Shown here: positions 43,883 to 51,379 of the stretch, in pieces
Position numbering within the stretch: the stretch's first letter is position 1
How the letters are laid out: every line of letters starts with the position of its first letter
Source: Bacteroidetes bacterium 4572_112
GTDB lineage: Bacteria; Bacteroidota; Bacteroidia; Bacteroidales; UBA1556
Direction: 5' to 3'
Assembly (NCBI GenBank): GCA_002254285.1
Contig: NIUZ01000001.1
Span: 11,199 to 75,198, forward strand
Length of the DNA: 64,000 nt
The notes under the pieces: model-generated
Seen by the model: only the letters and a program-made list of their open reading frames with translations
Database searches by the model: none
Told to the model about the DNA's origin: nothing
Made by a program: the position numbers and the translations under genes

Positions 43883-45694
43883 ATGCAAAAAATACTCTTA
43901 AACTACCTTCCTCCTTCAGATATTTATACGCCATCAGCGGCTTTATCTATTCTTAAAAGCTTTATGCTTGAGCATGACTTTGATACTGATATTAAGTATT
44001 GGAATTTGCTATTTAAACCAGTATTGCCATTACAAGATAGTGACGAAATTGAGGAAGCAATAATCCCATTTGTATCAATTTTAAATGACCAGTTTACTAA
44101 TGATGAGGGCAATGATAAAGCAGCACAATTACTACATTCACTATTGTCGGAAAGTGAGCAGCATGATTTAATTTATTATAAGAAGCTGCTTATCAGCACA
44201 AAGAAAGATATTTTCAGAATTATAAATAAGGAATTGTCGCAGCTCAACTTCTCAGATATTTTGCTCTTTGGAGTGAGCTCTAAGTTTCATCAGTGGATTC
44301 CAGGAATGATTCTGTGTCAGGAGGTAAAAAAAATATCGCCAAACACGGCTACCGTTGTGGGTGGTTTTGGCAGCGTTCAATCTGCTGTGGAAGCCATGAA
44401 AATGAACCCCGATTTTGATTTTGCCACTTGGGGCGAAGGCGAATATCCTTTGCTTGAGCTTAGTAAGCAACTCAAAGCTTCGGAGCAAGATTTCAATGAA
44501 GTACCACGCTTGATATTTCGTGAGAATGGTAAAATACAGATTTCTACCACAAATAGAAGTGAGTATCTTGATATGCAGGATTATATGATTCCTAATTATG
44601 ATGATTATTTTGAGAATTATCCTGTTACAGAAGAGAAATATAAGATAGTAATTCCCATAAATTCGAGTAGGGCCTGCTCATGGAATAAGTGCAAATTCTG
44701 CGACTATAACAGAGGTTATAAATACCGTGCTCGTACTGCCGAATGTATTATTAGTGAGGTGGAGCAGATAGCTCGAAAGCACAAAAGTGCTTGTTTCTCT
44801 TTTGTGGATAACGATATTTATGTAAATCCCGAGCATTTTGAACATCTGCTGGATTTAATGATAGAATCCATAAATAAGCATAATTTTGATTATGAATTTT
44901 GGGCAGAGATGATTCCCAATGAAAAACTTACTGCTCCAACTCTTAAAAAAATGCAGCAAGCTGGCTTTAGCCAAATTTTTGATACCCTACTTGAGAAAAT
45001 GGCAAAGAGCAACACTTTTTCTAGCAATATTCTGTTTTTGAAGTTCTCTTTAAAAAACGAGATTTACCCTTTGGTAAATATTATTAAAGGTGTGCTTGGC
45101 GAAACTGCTGGTGATGTAATTGAGAGTATGGCGAATCTGTATTTTCTTAGATTTTTCTATAATAAGGAAGAGTATTCGCTTTATCATGAGTATGTTACTT
45201 TGGTGGTTTCAAATATGACTAAATATTATACTATGCTGTCGGCAGAGCAGCGAGCAGAGTATAATACTAATAAGCTTACGGATATGCTACCAAGGCATTT
45301 CTCAGAAGGCGATTCAAGATTTAGCCTTTTTCGTTGGCAAAAACAGAAAGTGGATAATCATAAACAATGGGCAGCAATACAGCTTAAGGAAGAGTATTAT
45401 GCTGAAAATATCCATACTTATAAAATTAATGAGCAAGAAGCCATTATTGAGTTTACAGAATTTGTAAATGATAAGCATACTGCAACTTATAAGCTGGATA
45501 AGGAAACTGATTGGCAGATTTTGAAATTAGCAAATGAGCAGATTATGAGCTTTGAGGATATGCTTTCGCAAATGCAAACTCTTAAACCTGATTTTAATTC
45601 TGAGGATTTGAAAAAACATCTTAGCCGATTAAAAGAGATTCACCTACTGTATTGTGATAAGAATTTCTCTGGGATTATTTCGGTGATTGGTTGA
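43883..45694 (+). CDS. Cobalamin-type radical SAM enzyme related to RiPP-maturation radical SAM protein 1
   Basis: This 603-aa cytoplasmic protein has a B12-binding-like N-terminal domain (residues ~1-220; 'VVGGFGSVQSAVEAMKMNPD', 'FDFATWGEGEYPLLELS'). A radical SAM domain follows with Cys265, Cys270 and Cys273 in 'SRACSWNKCKFCDYN', spacing C-x4-C-x2-C rather than the usual C-x3-C-x2-C. Then come 'FSFVDNDIYVNPEHFEHLLD', 'FWAEMIPNEKL', and a C-terminal helical domain ending 'HLSRLKEIHLLYCDKNFSG' that resembles the peptide-recognition part of RiPP-maturation radical SAM protein 1. No precursor peptide gene was found in the flanks. Substrate unknown. Confidence 0.8.
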   Translation: MQKILLNYLPPSDIYTPSAALSILKSFMLEHDFDTDIKYWNLLFKPVLPLQDSDEIEEAIIPFVSILNDQFTNDEGNDKAAQLLHSLLSESEQHDLIYYKKLLISTKKDIFRIINKELSQLNFSDILLFGVSSKFHQWIPGMILCQEVKKISPNTATVVGGFGSVQSAVEAMKMNPDFDFATWGEGEYPLLELSKQLKASEQDFNEVPRLIFRENGKIQISTTNRSEYLDMQDYMIPNYDDYFENYPVTEEKYKIVIPINSSRACSWNKCKFCDYNRGYKYRARTAECIISEVEQIARKHKSACFSFVDNDIYVNPEHFEHLLDLMIESINKHNFDYEFWAEMIPNEKLTAPTLKKMQQAGFSQIFDTLLEKMAKSNTFSSNILFLKFSLKNEIYPLVNIIKGVLGETAGDVIESMANLYFLRFFYNKEEYSLYHEYVTLVVSNMTKYYTMLSAEQRAEYNTNKLTDMLPRHFSEGDSRFSLFRWQKQKVDNHKQWAAIQLKEEYYAENIHTYKINEQEAIIEFTEFVNDKHTATYKLDKETDWQILKLANEQIMSFEDMLSQMQTLKPDFNSEDLKKHLSRLKEIHLLYCDKNFSGIISVIG

Positions 45695-45901
45695 TAAAGG
45701 TTGAAGTGGTTTAGAAAAAAAGGTTGAAAAAGGTTTAATTTACTGCTAACAGATAGGTTGTTATGGCTTCAATGTTAATTTTAGTTCATCATATTCGATA
45801 ACTTAAATTCTATTATCACGCGATTTATTTAAATTTCAAATCCTAGTTTAGCAAATATAGTATTTAGTTAATCAAAGATTTTATTATAACAAAAAAAAGG
45901 T

Positions 45902-45983
45902 ATCCACGAATTACACTAATTAGCACGAATTATTTTTCGCTAGCGGAAAATAAACTTCGTGGAGATTCGTGTAATTTATGGAT
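45902..45983. repeat. 82-bp imperfect inverted repeat with internal hairpin
   Basis: The outer arms (ATCCACGAATTACAC... from 45902; ...GTGTAATTTATGGAT to 45983) pair with a few mismatches. The core 45928-45953 is itself palindromic and similar to the hairpin at 39416-39444. Sequences like the outer arms occur repeatedly in many Bacteroidota genomes, from memory. Confidence 0.65.
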
Positions 45984-45996
45984 AAACTAGTTTGAG

Positions 45997-46011
45997 CAAG
46001 GCAAAGCCTTG
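45997..46011. repeat. Small palindrome CAAGGC-aaa-GCCTTG
   Basis: A perfect 6-bp stem with a 3-nt loop, without a T-run. It lies beside the larger inverted repeat. Confidence 0.5.
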
Positions 46012-46037
46012 TGAAAACAGATTATTTAATTAATTGA

Positions 46038-46071
46038 AAAAGTCCCATTTCAATAAAGAAATGGGACTTTT
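46038..46071. terminator. Bidirectional terminator between the radical SAM gene and the OTC gene
   Basis: AAAAGTCCCATTTC (46038-46051) pairs with GAAATGGGACTTTT (46058-46071), a perfect 14-bp stem with a 6-nt loop, flanked by A and T runs between convergent genes. Confidence 0.85.
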
Positions 46072-46215
46072 GTATATTAATAGATCTTCTAGAAAATCAA
46101 TGTTCTATTTTGCGAGTTTTTGAAAAGAAAGCGACATAGACGAGGCTTTTGAAGTTTTTGAAATAAGGAGTTTACATTTTGTAATCGACTGTTTCAAAAA
46201 CGAAAATAACGAAGT

Positions 46216-46341
46216 AATACCAATTGTTATTTAAAATGCGCTAAAGTGCATTTTAAATTTACAATGGTTTATGCCGAGATTAAATCAAAACTCTTTTAGA
46301 AGTGAATGAACTAAAAGAGCGTATTGATTTTTAATCGGTAT
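46216..46341. repeat. Two-hairpin MITE-like element
   Basis: Hairpin 1 has perfect arms ATTTAAAATGC (46229-46239) and GCATTTTAAAT (46248-46258), extended by ACCAATTGT/ACAATGGT. Hairpin 2 has arms CTCTTTTAG (46291-46299) and CTAAAAGAG (46311-46319), extended imperfectly outwards. The outer ends (AATACCAATT at 46217 and, inverted, ATACCGATTAA ending at 46342) resemble the ends of repeats A-C. Confidence 0.55.
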
Positions 46342-46367
46342 AAATGTTGTTTTCTATCAAAAACTAA

Positions 46368-47369
46368 TTAAGCTCCTAAAGTAGCAACCATTACAGCTTT
46401 AATAGTATGCTGTCTGTTTTCTGCTTCGTCAAAAACGATGCTTGCAGGGCCTTCAAATACCTCTTCAGTAACCTCAAGACCATCTAAACCAAACTTCTGG
46501 AAAATCTCTTCGCCAACTTTAGTGTCGCGGTTGTGGAATGCTGGTAAACAGTGCATGAATTTTACATCAGGATTACCTGTTGCGTCCATTGCAGCTTGGT
46601 TTACTTGGTATGGTTGAAGCAATTCAATACGCTCTTTCCAAACTTCGTCAGCCTCGCCCATGCTTACCCATACGTCAGTATAAAGGAAATCACAGTCCTT
46701 AACACCAGCGTTTAAGTCGTCAGTGATAGTAATTGTTGCACCAGTTTCTTTAGCTATTTCTTGTGCTTGAGCTATAAGCTCAGCAGATGGCTGTACAGCC
46801 TTTGGAGCTACAGCACGGAAATCCATTCCCATTTTTGCAGCACCAATCATTAGTGAATTACCCATATTATTCTGAGCATCACCTAGGTAAGCAAATTTAA
46901 CTTGGTTCAATGGCTTATCGCTATGCTCCATCATTGTAAGGAAGTCAGCAAGAATTTGAGTAGGGTGGAACTCAGTTGTTAAACCGTTCCAAACAGGAAC
47001 TCCTGCATGTGCACCTAGCTCTTCTACAATCTCTTGGCCAAAACCACGGTACTCAATACCATCATACATACGACCCAATACGCGAGCAGTATCTTTCATG
47101 GTTTCTTTAACACCAATTTGCGATCCTGAAGGGCCTAAATAAGTTACGTGACCACCTTGATCGTGAACTGCAGTTTCGAAAGCACAACGTGTACGTGTTG
47201 ATGCTTTTTCGAAAATTAAAGCAATGTTTTTACCCTTCAAGCGATGAGTTTCAGTGCCTGTATATTTTGCCTTTTTAAGATCTAATGATAAATCTAAAAG
47301 AAATTTGATATCCTTTGGGCTTAAGTCTAAAAGCTTAAGGAAGTTTTGATTTTTTAAGTTATAAGCCAT
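46368..47369 (-). CDS. arcB: Ornithine carbamoyltransferase
   Basis: This cytoplasmic enzyme catalyses ornithine + carbamoyl phosphate <-> citrulline. Carbamoyl-phosphate-binding 'STRTR' is at residues 57-61, 'HPTQ' at 134-137, and the ornithine-binding 'HCLP' at 272-275, all intact in a 333-aa protein. The N-terminus ('MAYNLKNQNFLKLLDLSPKD') and the carbamate kinase next door favour a catabolic (ArcB-like) role, but argF is possible. It has a near-perfect promoter of its own (47422-47450), although arcC ends 125 nt upstream. No arginine deiminase gene is in the window. Confidence 0.93.
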   Translation of the reverse strand: MAYNLKNQNFLKLLDLSPKDIKFLLDLSLDLKKAKYTGTETHRLKGKNIALIFEKASTRTRCAFETAVHDQGGHVTYLGPSGSQIGVKETMKDTARVLGRMYDGIEYRGFGQEIVEELGAHAGVPVWNGLTTEFHPTQILADFLTMMEHSDKPLNQVKFAYLGDAQNNMGNSLMIGAAKMGMDFRAVAPKAVQPSAELIAQAQEIAKETGATITITDDLNAGVKDCDFLYTDVWVSMGEADEVWKERIELLQPYQVNQAAMDATGNPDVKFMHCLPAFHNRDTKVGEEIFQKFGLDGLEVTEEVFEGPASIVFDEAENRQHTIKAVMVATLGA

Positions 47370-47421
47370 AATTTCTATTTGTTATATTATTCAAAAAAAT
47401 GTTATCTATTTTTTAGCTCCA

Positions 47422-47450
47422 CAAATGTAATTCTTTTTGTGTTTCTCAAA
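47422..47450 (-). promoter_or_regulatory. Bacteroidota promoter for arcB (-33 TTTG and -7 TACATTTG)
   Basis: On the minus strand TTTG (47447-47450) is followed after 17 nt by TACATTTG (47422-47429). This is a full two-part match, 53 nt before the arcB ATG. Confidence 0.7.
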
Positions 47451-47494
47451 TGTTATTTATCTTAGCACAAAGCACAAAAAAACTATTGCAAATC

Positions 47495-48436
47495 TTATTT
47501 TATAATTCTAGTTCCAGCGCCTTCTTTTTTCAATAATCGAGCATCAGTAATCACTGTTTCGGCACCACCATTTTCCACAAACTGAATTCCAGCTCTTACC
47601 TTTGGAGCCATGCTACCTTCGGTAAACTGTCCATCAGCAAGGTGCTTTGAGATCTCTTCTATAGTTATTGTTTTAAGTTTTTCTTGCTCAGGAGTGTTGA
47701 AGTTTACCATTACATTTGTAATATCGGTAAGGATAAAAAATGCATCAGCTTTGATATTTGTTGCCAAAGTTGAAGAAGCCAAATCTTTGTCAATTACAGC
47801 GTCAATACCTTCAAATTTACCGTTTTTCTTCATTATTGCAGGAATTCCTCCACCACCAACAGTAATCACAATATTGCCTTGGCGAGCAAGTGTTTCCACT
47901 ACTTCCCAATTGCTAATATCTTTTGGCTTTGGTGAAGCAACAACTCTACGCCATCCTCTACCTGCAGGGTCTTCGTTGAATTTCCAGCCTTGCTGCTCAG
48001 TCATTTTTTCCTTTTCTTCTTCAGAATAATAAGGGCCAACAGGTTTTGTTGGATTTGAGAAAGCAGGATCTTTTTCATCAACAAGAACTTGTGTAATTAA
48101 AGCTACAATGTTCTTCTTAATTCCTCGCTCAGCAAGTACATTACGCATTTGCTGCTCAATCATATATCCTATTGAACCTTGAGTTTCGGCAACGCAAATA
48201 TCCATTGGCTGCTTAGGAATACCAAACTCTTTGAATCCAGCTTCGTGCTGTAAAAGCACATTACCTACCTGAGGACCATTGCCATGAGCAATTACAAGAT
48301 TATAACCTTGATCAAGTAAATCAGCTACCTCATCACATGCCGCAAAAATATTTTCTTCTTGCTCGCTGATACTTCCTTTCTGTCCGCTTTTTAATAATGC
48401 GTTTCCGCCTAAAGCTACTACTGCTAATTTTTTCAT
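47495..48436 (-). CDS. arcC: Carbamate kinase
   Basis: Carbamate kinase makes ATP from carbamoyl phosphate and ADP, releasing carbamate that breaks down to NH3 and CO2. Family motifs are the N-terminal 'VVALGGNALLKSGQKGSISE', 'LVIAHGNGPQVGNVLLQ', 'RRVVASPKPKDI' and 'VITVGGGGIPAIMKKNGKFE'. The length (313 aa) is normal. Together with the OTC gene it forms the lower half of the arginine-deiminase or a citrulline/ureide catabolic route, giving ATP by substrate-level phosphorylation. This suggests fermentative or low-oxygen life. Confidence 0.96.
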   Translation of the reverse strand: MKKLAVVALGGNALLKSGQKGSISEQEENIFAACDEVADLLDQGYNLVIAHGNGPQVGNVLLQHEAGFKEFGIPKQPMDICVAETQGSIGYMIEQQMRNVLAERGIKKNIVALITQVLVDEKDPAFSNPTKPVGPYYSEEEKEKMTEQQGWKFNEDPAGRGWRRVVASPKPKDISNWEVVETLARQGNIVITVGGGGIPAIMKKNGKFEGIDAVIDKDLASSTLATNIKADAFFILTDITNVMVNFNTPEQEKLKTITIEEISKHLADGQFTEGSMAPKVRAGIQFVENGGAETVITDARLLKKEGAGTRIIK

Positions 48437-48962
48437 ATCAATAAAAAATTATTTATTCAATACAAATACTATGTATCAAAAAATTGTTTTAAAATGTGTA
48501 TAATTGATAGGTGGAGGAAGGACAGTCTTCTATATTAACACTCCACTATGTTATCTTTAATTTTCCCCTCTGAATTAGTAAGACATATTTCAGAGGCTTG
48601 CAAAAATAACAATATTTACGAGAAAAGATAATTTTTGTGAAAAATTAATAATTCAATAAAATGATTGCGTTTAGTCAATGGTTTTTTGAGAAGGATAAAG
48701 GGCCCCCGATAGGAATCGGGAGGATAGAGGACCCCGATGGGAATCGGGAGGAAAAAGGGGAAGGACAAGGATAAAGGATAAGGACAAGGATAAAGGACCC
48801 CGATAGGAATCGGGAGGAAAGAGGTTAGTTTGATAATGGTTTGAACTTTTGATGTTCTATTTGTAATTCGATTAAACAAATCAACAATTAAACAAATCAC
48901 CATCAAAGAAAACCGGTAATAGGTATTTTAGCCCTTAGCCTTTAGCCTTTAGCCCTTAGCCC
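48437..48962. other. Repeat-rich intergenic region between arcC and mtaB
   Basis: No gene. It contains three REP-like palindromes with purine-rich linkers (48704-48818) and a 7-bp tandem array reaching into mtaB (48927-48969). An ORF of 96 aa on the minus strand (48616-48906) is the repeats read as protein. Confidence 0.7.
48704..48818. repeat. Three REP-like palindromes in purine-rich linkers
   Basis: CCCCGATaggaATCGGGAGG at 48704, 48732 (with g for a) and 48798 each contain CCCGAT/ATCGGG arms. They are separated by AAGGATAAAGGA- and AAGGACAAGG-like sequence. None has a T-run. REP-like palindromes of this form are widespread in Bacteroidota. Confidence 0.8.
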
Positions 48963-48969
48963 TTAGCCC
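48927..48969. repeat. Tandem array of 7-bp unit (TTAGCCC/TTTAGCC)
   Basis: About six units with C/T variation run from 48927 to 48969. The array overlaps the 3' end of mtaB, and the mtaB stop codon (48963-48965) is part of a repeat unit. Confidence 0.8.
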
Positions 48970-50246
48970 AGCCAAAACCCATCTTCATATTCTTTATCCA
49001 ACACAACATCAACAATGCTATTTACAAGTTTTTCGTCATATTTTGCATATACCTTAATATAGTTGTCGGTCCAGCCAGAGATTATTCCATCGGTATTGCT
49101 GTTTTCAAAAAGAACTTTATGCTTGCTGCCAATACTCTGTTTATAAAATACATCTTTCTTTTTTTCTGAGAGAATATGTAATTGCTGACTTCTACGTTTT
49201 TTCTCCAAATTTGGCACTTGCTCATTTATTTTTAGAGCAAAGGTGTTTTTGCGCTGTGAGTATGTAAATGTATGTATATAAGAAAGTTCTAACTTTTCTA
49301 CAAACGCCATTGTATCGTTAAAGTCCTGCTGTGTTTCAGTAGGGAAACCTATAATTATATCAGCTGCAATACATGCATTAGGAAGTAGTTCTTTAATTTT
49401 AGCAACTCTGCCAGCATAAAGCTCGGTATCGTAAAAACGCTTCATGTCTTTCAGTATTTTATCACATCCGCTCTGCATTGGCAGATGAAAATGCGGTAAA
49501 AAAACATCAGATTTTGCTACTAGCTCAATAATCTCATCAGTAAGTAACTCTGGCTCTACCGACGAAATACGGATTCTTTCAATTCCGTCAACTTTTTCAA
49601 GCTCCACCAATAAATCGTAAAAATTTTCGGTACTTCCTTTTCCAAAATCACCAATATTTACTCCAGTAAGGATTATTTCTTTGGCACCCTCTTGAGCTAC
49701 TTGCTTTGCTACTTCAATGGTTTTGGCAACAGATACACTTCTTGAGCGACCTCTAGCCATTGGGATAGAGCAGTATGTGCAAAAATGATCGCAACCATCT
49801 TGCACTTTTAAGAAACTTCGGGTTCTATCTCCTGATGAAAAAGATGGGATAAAGCGCTTTATTTTTCCAATATCGGCAACGTATACCTCTGTGGCTCTGT
49901 CGGAGTTAGGGTTTTGAATATATTCTACAATATTATACTTATCGTCGTTGCCCAATACCATATCCACATATTCGAGTTCACTCAATTTTTCGGGACTAAG
50001 CTGCGAGAAACATCCAATAACACTAACTTTGGAATCAGCATTTCTTTTCTTTGCCTGTTTGGCAGCAGTTTTGGTCTTTTTTTCAGCAAGCTGAGTTACC
50101 GAGCACGAGTTTATGACATAATAATCAGCCTCGTCTTTAAAATCGACTACCTCAAAATCTGATTCGGGAAACATCTTACGAATGGTAGAAGTTTCCGAAT
50201 AATTAAGTTTACAACCTAATGTATGAAATGCTATTTTCTTTTTCAA
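48963..50246 (-). CDS. mtaB: tRNA t6A37 methylthiotransferase MtaB
   Basis: MtaB converts t6A37 to ms2t6A37 in ANN-decoding tRNAs, using two [4Fe-4S] clusters. The N-terminal UPF0004 cysteines are C12, C48 and C79. The radical SAM motif is C152, C156, C159 in 'GCDHFCTYCSIPMARGR', and a TRAM-like C-terminal domain ends 'EYEDGFWLG'. The length (427 aa) fits MtaB rather than MiaB. The promoter is a full TTTG-N21-TATCTTTG. The stop codon lies inside a 7-bp tandem repeat, so the C-terminus may vary between strains. Confidence 0.95.
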   Translation of the reverse strand: MKKKIAFHTLGCKLNYSETSTIRKMFPESDFEVVDFKDEADYYVINSCSVTQLAEKKTKTAAKQAKKRNADSKVSVIGCFSQLSPEKLSELEYVDMVLGNDDKYNIVEYIQNPNSDRATEVYVADIGKIKRFIPSFSSGDRTRSFLKVQDGCDHFCTYCSIPMARGRSRSVSVAKTIEVAKQVAQEGAKEIILTGVNIGDFGKGSTENFYDLLVELEKVDGIERIRISSVEPELLTDEIIELVAKSDVFLPHFHLPMQSGCDKILKDMKRFYDTELYAGRVAKIKELLPNACIAADIIIGFPTETQQDFNDTMAFVEKLELSYIHTFTYSQRKNTFALKINEQVPNLEKKRRSQQLHILSEKKKDVFYKQSIGSKHKVLFENSNTDGIISGWTDNYIKVYAKYDEKLVNSIVDVVLDKEYEDGFWLG

Positions 50247-50272
50247 TGTTATTTATGCTTATTAATTTGCGG

Positions 50273-50305
50273 CAAAGATAGTGCTTACATTGATAAATTG
50301 TCAAA
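50273..50305 (-). promoter_or_regulatory. Bacteroidota promoter for mtaB (-33 TTTG and -7 TATCTTTG)
   Basis: On the minus strand TTTG (50302-50305), a 21-nt spacer, then TATCTTTG (50273-50280), 26 nt before the mtaB ATG. Confidence 0.7.
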
Positions 50306-50508
50306 TTATTAAATTACTAAATTGTAATATTTATATTAAATCCAGTATTTTATACTATGATGTTTATAAATTCAGGGTAAACGTTTTTTAGATAATAGCA
50401 CTATATGCTAAATGGTTTTAACTGATTATTCAAAGCCGTTAAATGCCTGATAAGATATGATATACAACCGCAAAAAAAACGTCAATTAATCATTAACAAT
50501 TAACAATC

Positions 50509-50536
50509 AAGCATTAATAATTAAGCATTAATAATT
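50509..50536. repeat. Tandem 14-bp repeat AAGCATTAATAATT (two copies)
   Basis: Two perfect copies (50509-50522, 50523-50536), with looser copies upstream (AATTAATCATTAAC). They end 13 nt before the -7 box of the M23 gene. Confidence 0.7.
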
Positions 50537-50549
50537 AAACTATAATCCC

Positions 50550-50557
50550 TATATTTG
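50550..50557 (+). promoter_or_regulatory. -7 promoter element TATATTTG for the M23-dxr-rseP transcript
   Basis: Exact TAnnTTTG match, 22 nt before the ATG at 50580. Confidence 0.6.
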
Positions 50558-50579
50558 CGGCAAATAATTTAAGCAATCA

Positions 50580-50825
50580 ATGAGTGCAAAAAAACAGGAT
50601 AAAAACCTTATAAAGAATATATTTTCCAATATACATTTTAAGTATAAGATAGTGGTAACTAATGAGTCAACCTTTGAGGAAGCTCTAAGTTTTAGATTAT
50701 CGCGAATGAATATATTTATGCTGTTTGGTGTGGTAACTATTATTTCAATTGCATTTACCATTTTTATGATTTGGATTACTCCTCTAAAAGAGTATATTCC
50801 GGGTTATGCAAGTGTGGATAGATGA
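50580..50825 (+). pseudogene. N-terminal fragment of an M23-family peptidase
   Basis: This 81-aa piece has the N-terminal shape of Bacteroidota M23 proteins: a cytosolic start ('HFKYKIVVTNESTFEEALSF'), one membrane helix ('IFMLFGVVTIISIAFTIFM') and then 'TPLKEYIPGYAS', after which a stop (TGA at 50823) comes at once. The catalytic part continues in the +1 frame from 50806, overlapping by 20 nt. The juxtamembrane coiled-coil normal in this family is mostly missing. I infer an internal deletion with a frameshift, so the anchor and enzyme are split. A sequencing error is less likely because residues are missing too. Confidence 0.6.
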
Positions 50826-51357
50826 GAATGATTCAATATTACCTGCTATTAGTGATGATATTGATTACGATAATATTCCTGATGTAAAAACTGAGAGAGA
50901 AAAGCAACTTCGCAAGGAGTGGGATAATGTAAACGACTATGACCTGGTTTATGCCAATAATAAAGGCTTGACAAAAGGGATTGGCCGTTTTGTGTTTTAT
51001 ACACCGGTGCACGGTATTATTAGTAATGGCTTTGATGCTGAAAAATCGCATTTTGGAATTGATATAATTTGTAAAAAAGATGAAACAATTAAATCTACCC
51101 TTGATGGTAGAGTTATTTTTTCGGAATGGACATATCAAGGTGGTTATGTGATAACTGTTCAGCATGATGATGATTTGGTAAGTATTTATAAGCATAATGC
51201 ACGGCTACTTAAAAAACAAGGAGATATAGTAAAAGCTGGCGACCCTATTGCAATTGTTGGAAATACGGGTAAATTAACCTCAGGCTTGCACTTGCATTTC
51301 GAACTGTGGTATAAAAACAGTGCGGTAAACCCTTCAGATTTTATTAGTTTTAATTAA
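50806..51357 (+). CDS. M23 peptidase catalytic domain (split from its membrane anchor)
   Basis: An M23/LytM domain with zinc ligands in 'KSHFGIDIICKK' (H and D) and 'GLHLHFELWYKNS' (HxH), plus 'DGRVIFSEWTYQGGYVI' and 'YKHNARLLKKQGDIVKAG'. Such enzymes cut cell-wall peptide cross-links. The start as read (MQVWIDEND) has no signal peptide; in intact homologues this part is joined to the membrane helix encoded at 50580-50825. Without the fusion it would remain in the cytoplasm. It may be a pseudogene or need a +1 frameshift. It is 22 nt upstream of dxr. Confidence 0.65.
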   Translation: MQVWIDENDSILPAISDDIDYDNIPDVKTEREKQLRKEWDNVNDYDLVYANNKGLTKGIGRFVFYTPVHGIISNGFDAEKSHFGIDIICKKDETIKSTLDGRVIFSEWTYQGGYVITVQHDDDLVSIYKHNARLLKKQGDIVKAGDPIAIVGNTGKLTSGLHLHFELWYKNSAVNPSDFISFN

Positions 51358-51379
51358 AATTCTATTCAAAAAACATTTC

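Larger units (their letters stand above)
45695..46367. other. Repeat-rich intergenic region between convergent genes
   Basis: About 670 bases with no ORF I can support. It contains an 82-bp imperfect inverted repeat (45902-45983), a small palindrome (45997-46011), a terminator (46038-46071) and a two-hairpin element (46216-46341). No RiPP precursor-like ORF is visible. Confidence 0.6.
50247..50579. other. Divergent intergenic region between mtaB and the M23 gene
   Basis: About 330 bases with promoters for both flanking genes and a 14-bp tandem repeat (50509-50536). I see no ORF of note. Confidence 0.6.

Noticed and set aside
45695..46367. Possible RiPP precursor next to the radical SAM gene
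   Set aside because: No small ORF with leader-like sequence is visible; the region is explained by inverted repeats and a terminator.
47610..48029. 139-aa plus-strand ORF antisense to arcC
   Set aside because: arcC has all its family motifs in the other strand; this is a shadow.
48704..48818. CRISPR-like array
   Set aside because: Only three palindromic units with irregular, repetitive spacing and no unique spacers; REP-like.
48616..48906. 96-aa minus-strand ORF between arcC and mtaB
   Set aside because: It reads through the REP palindromes and purine-rich linkers, giving repeated low-complexity peptides; no gene-like features.
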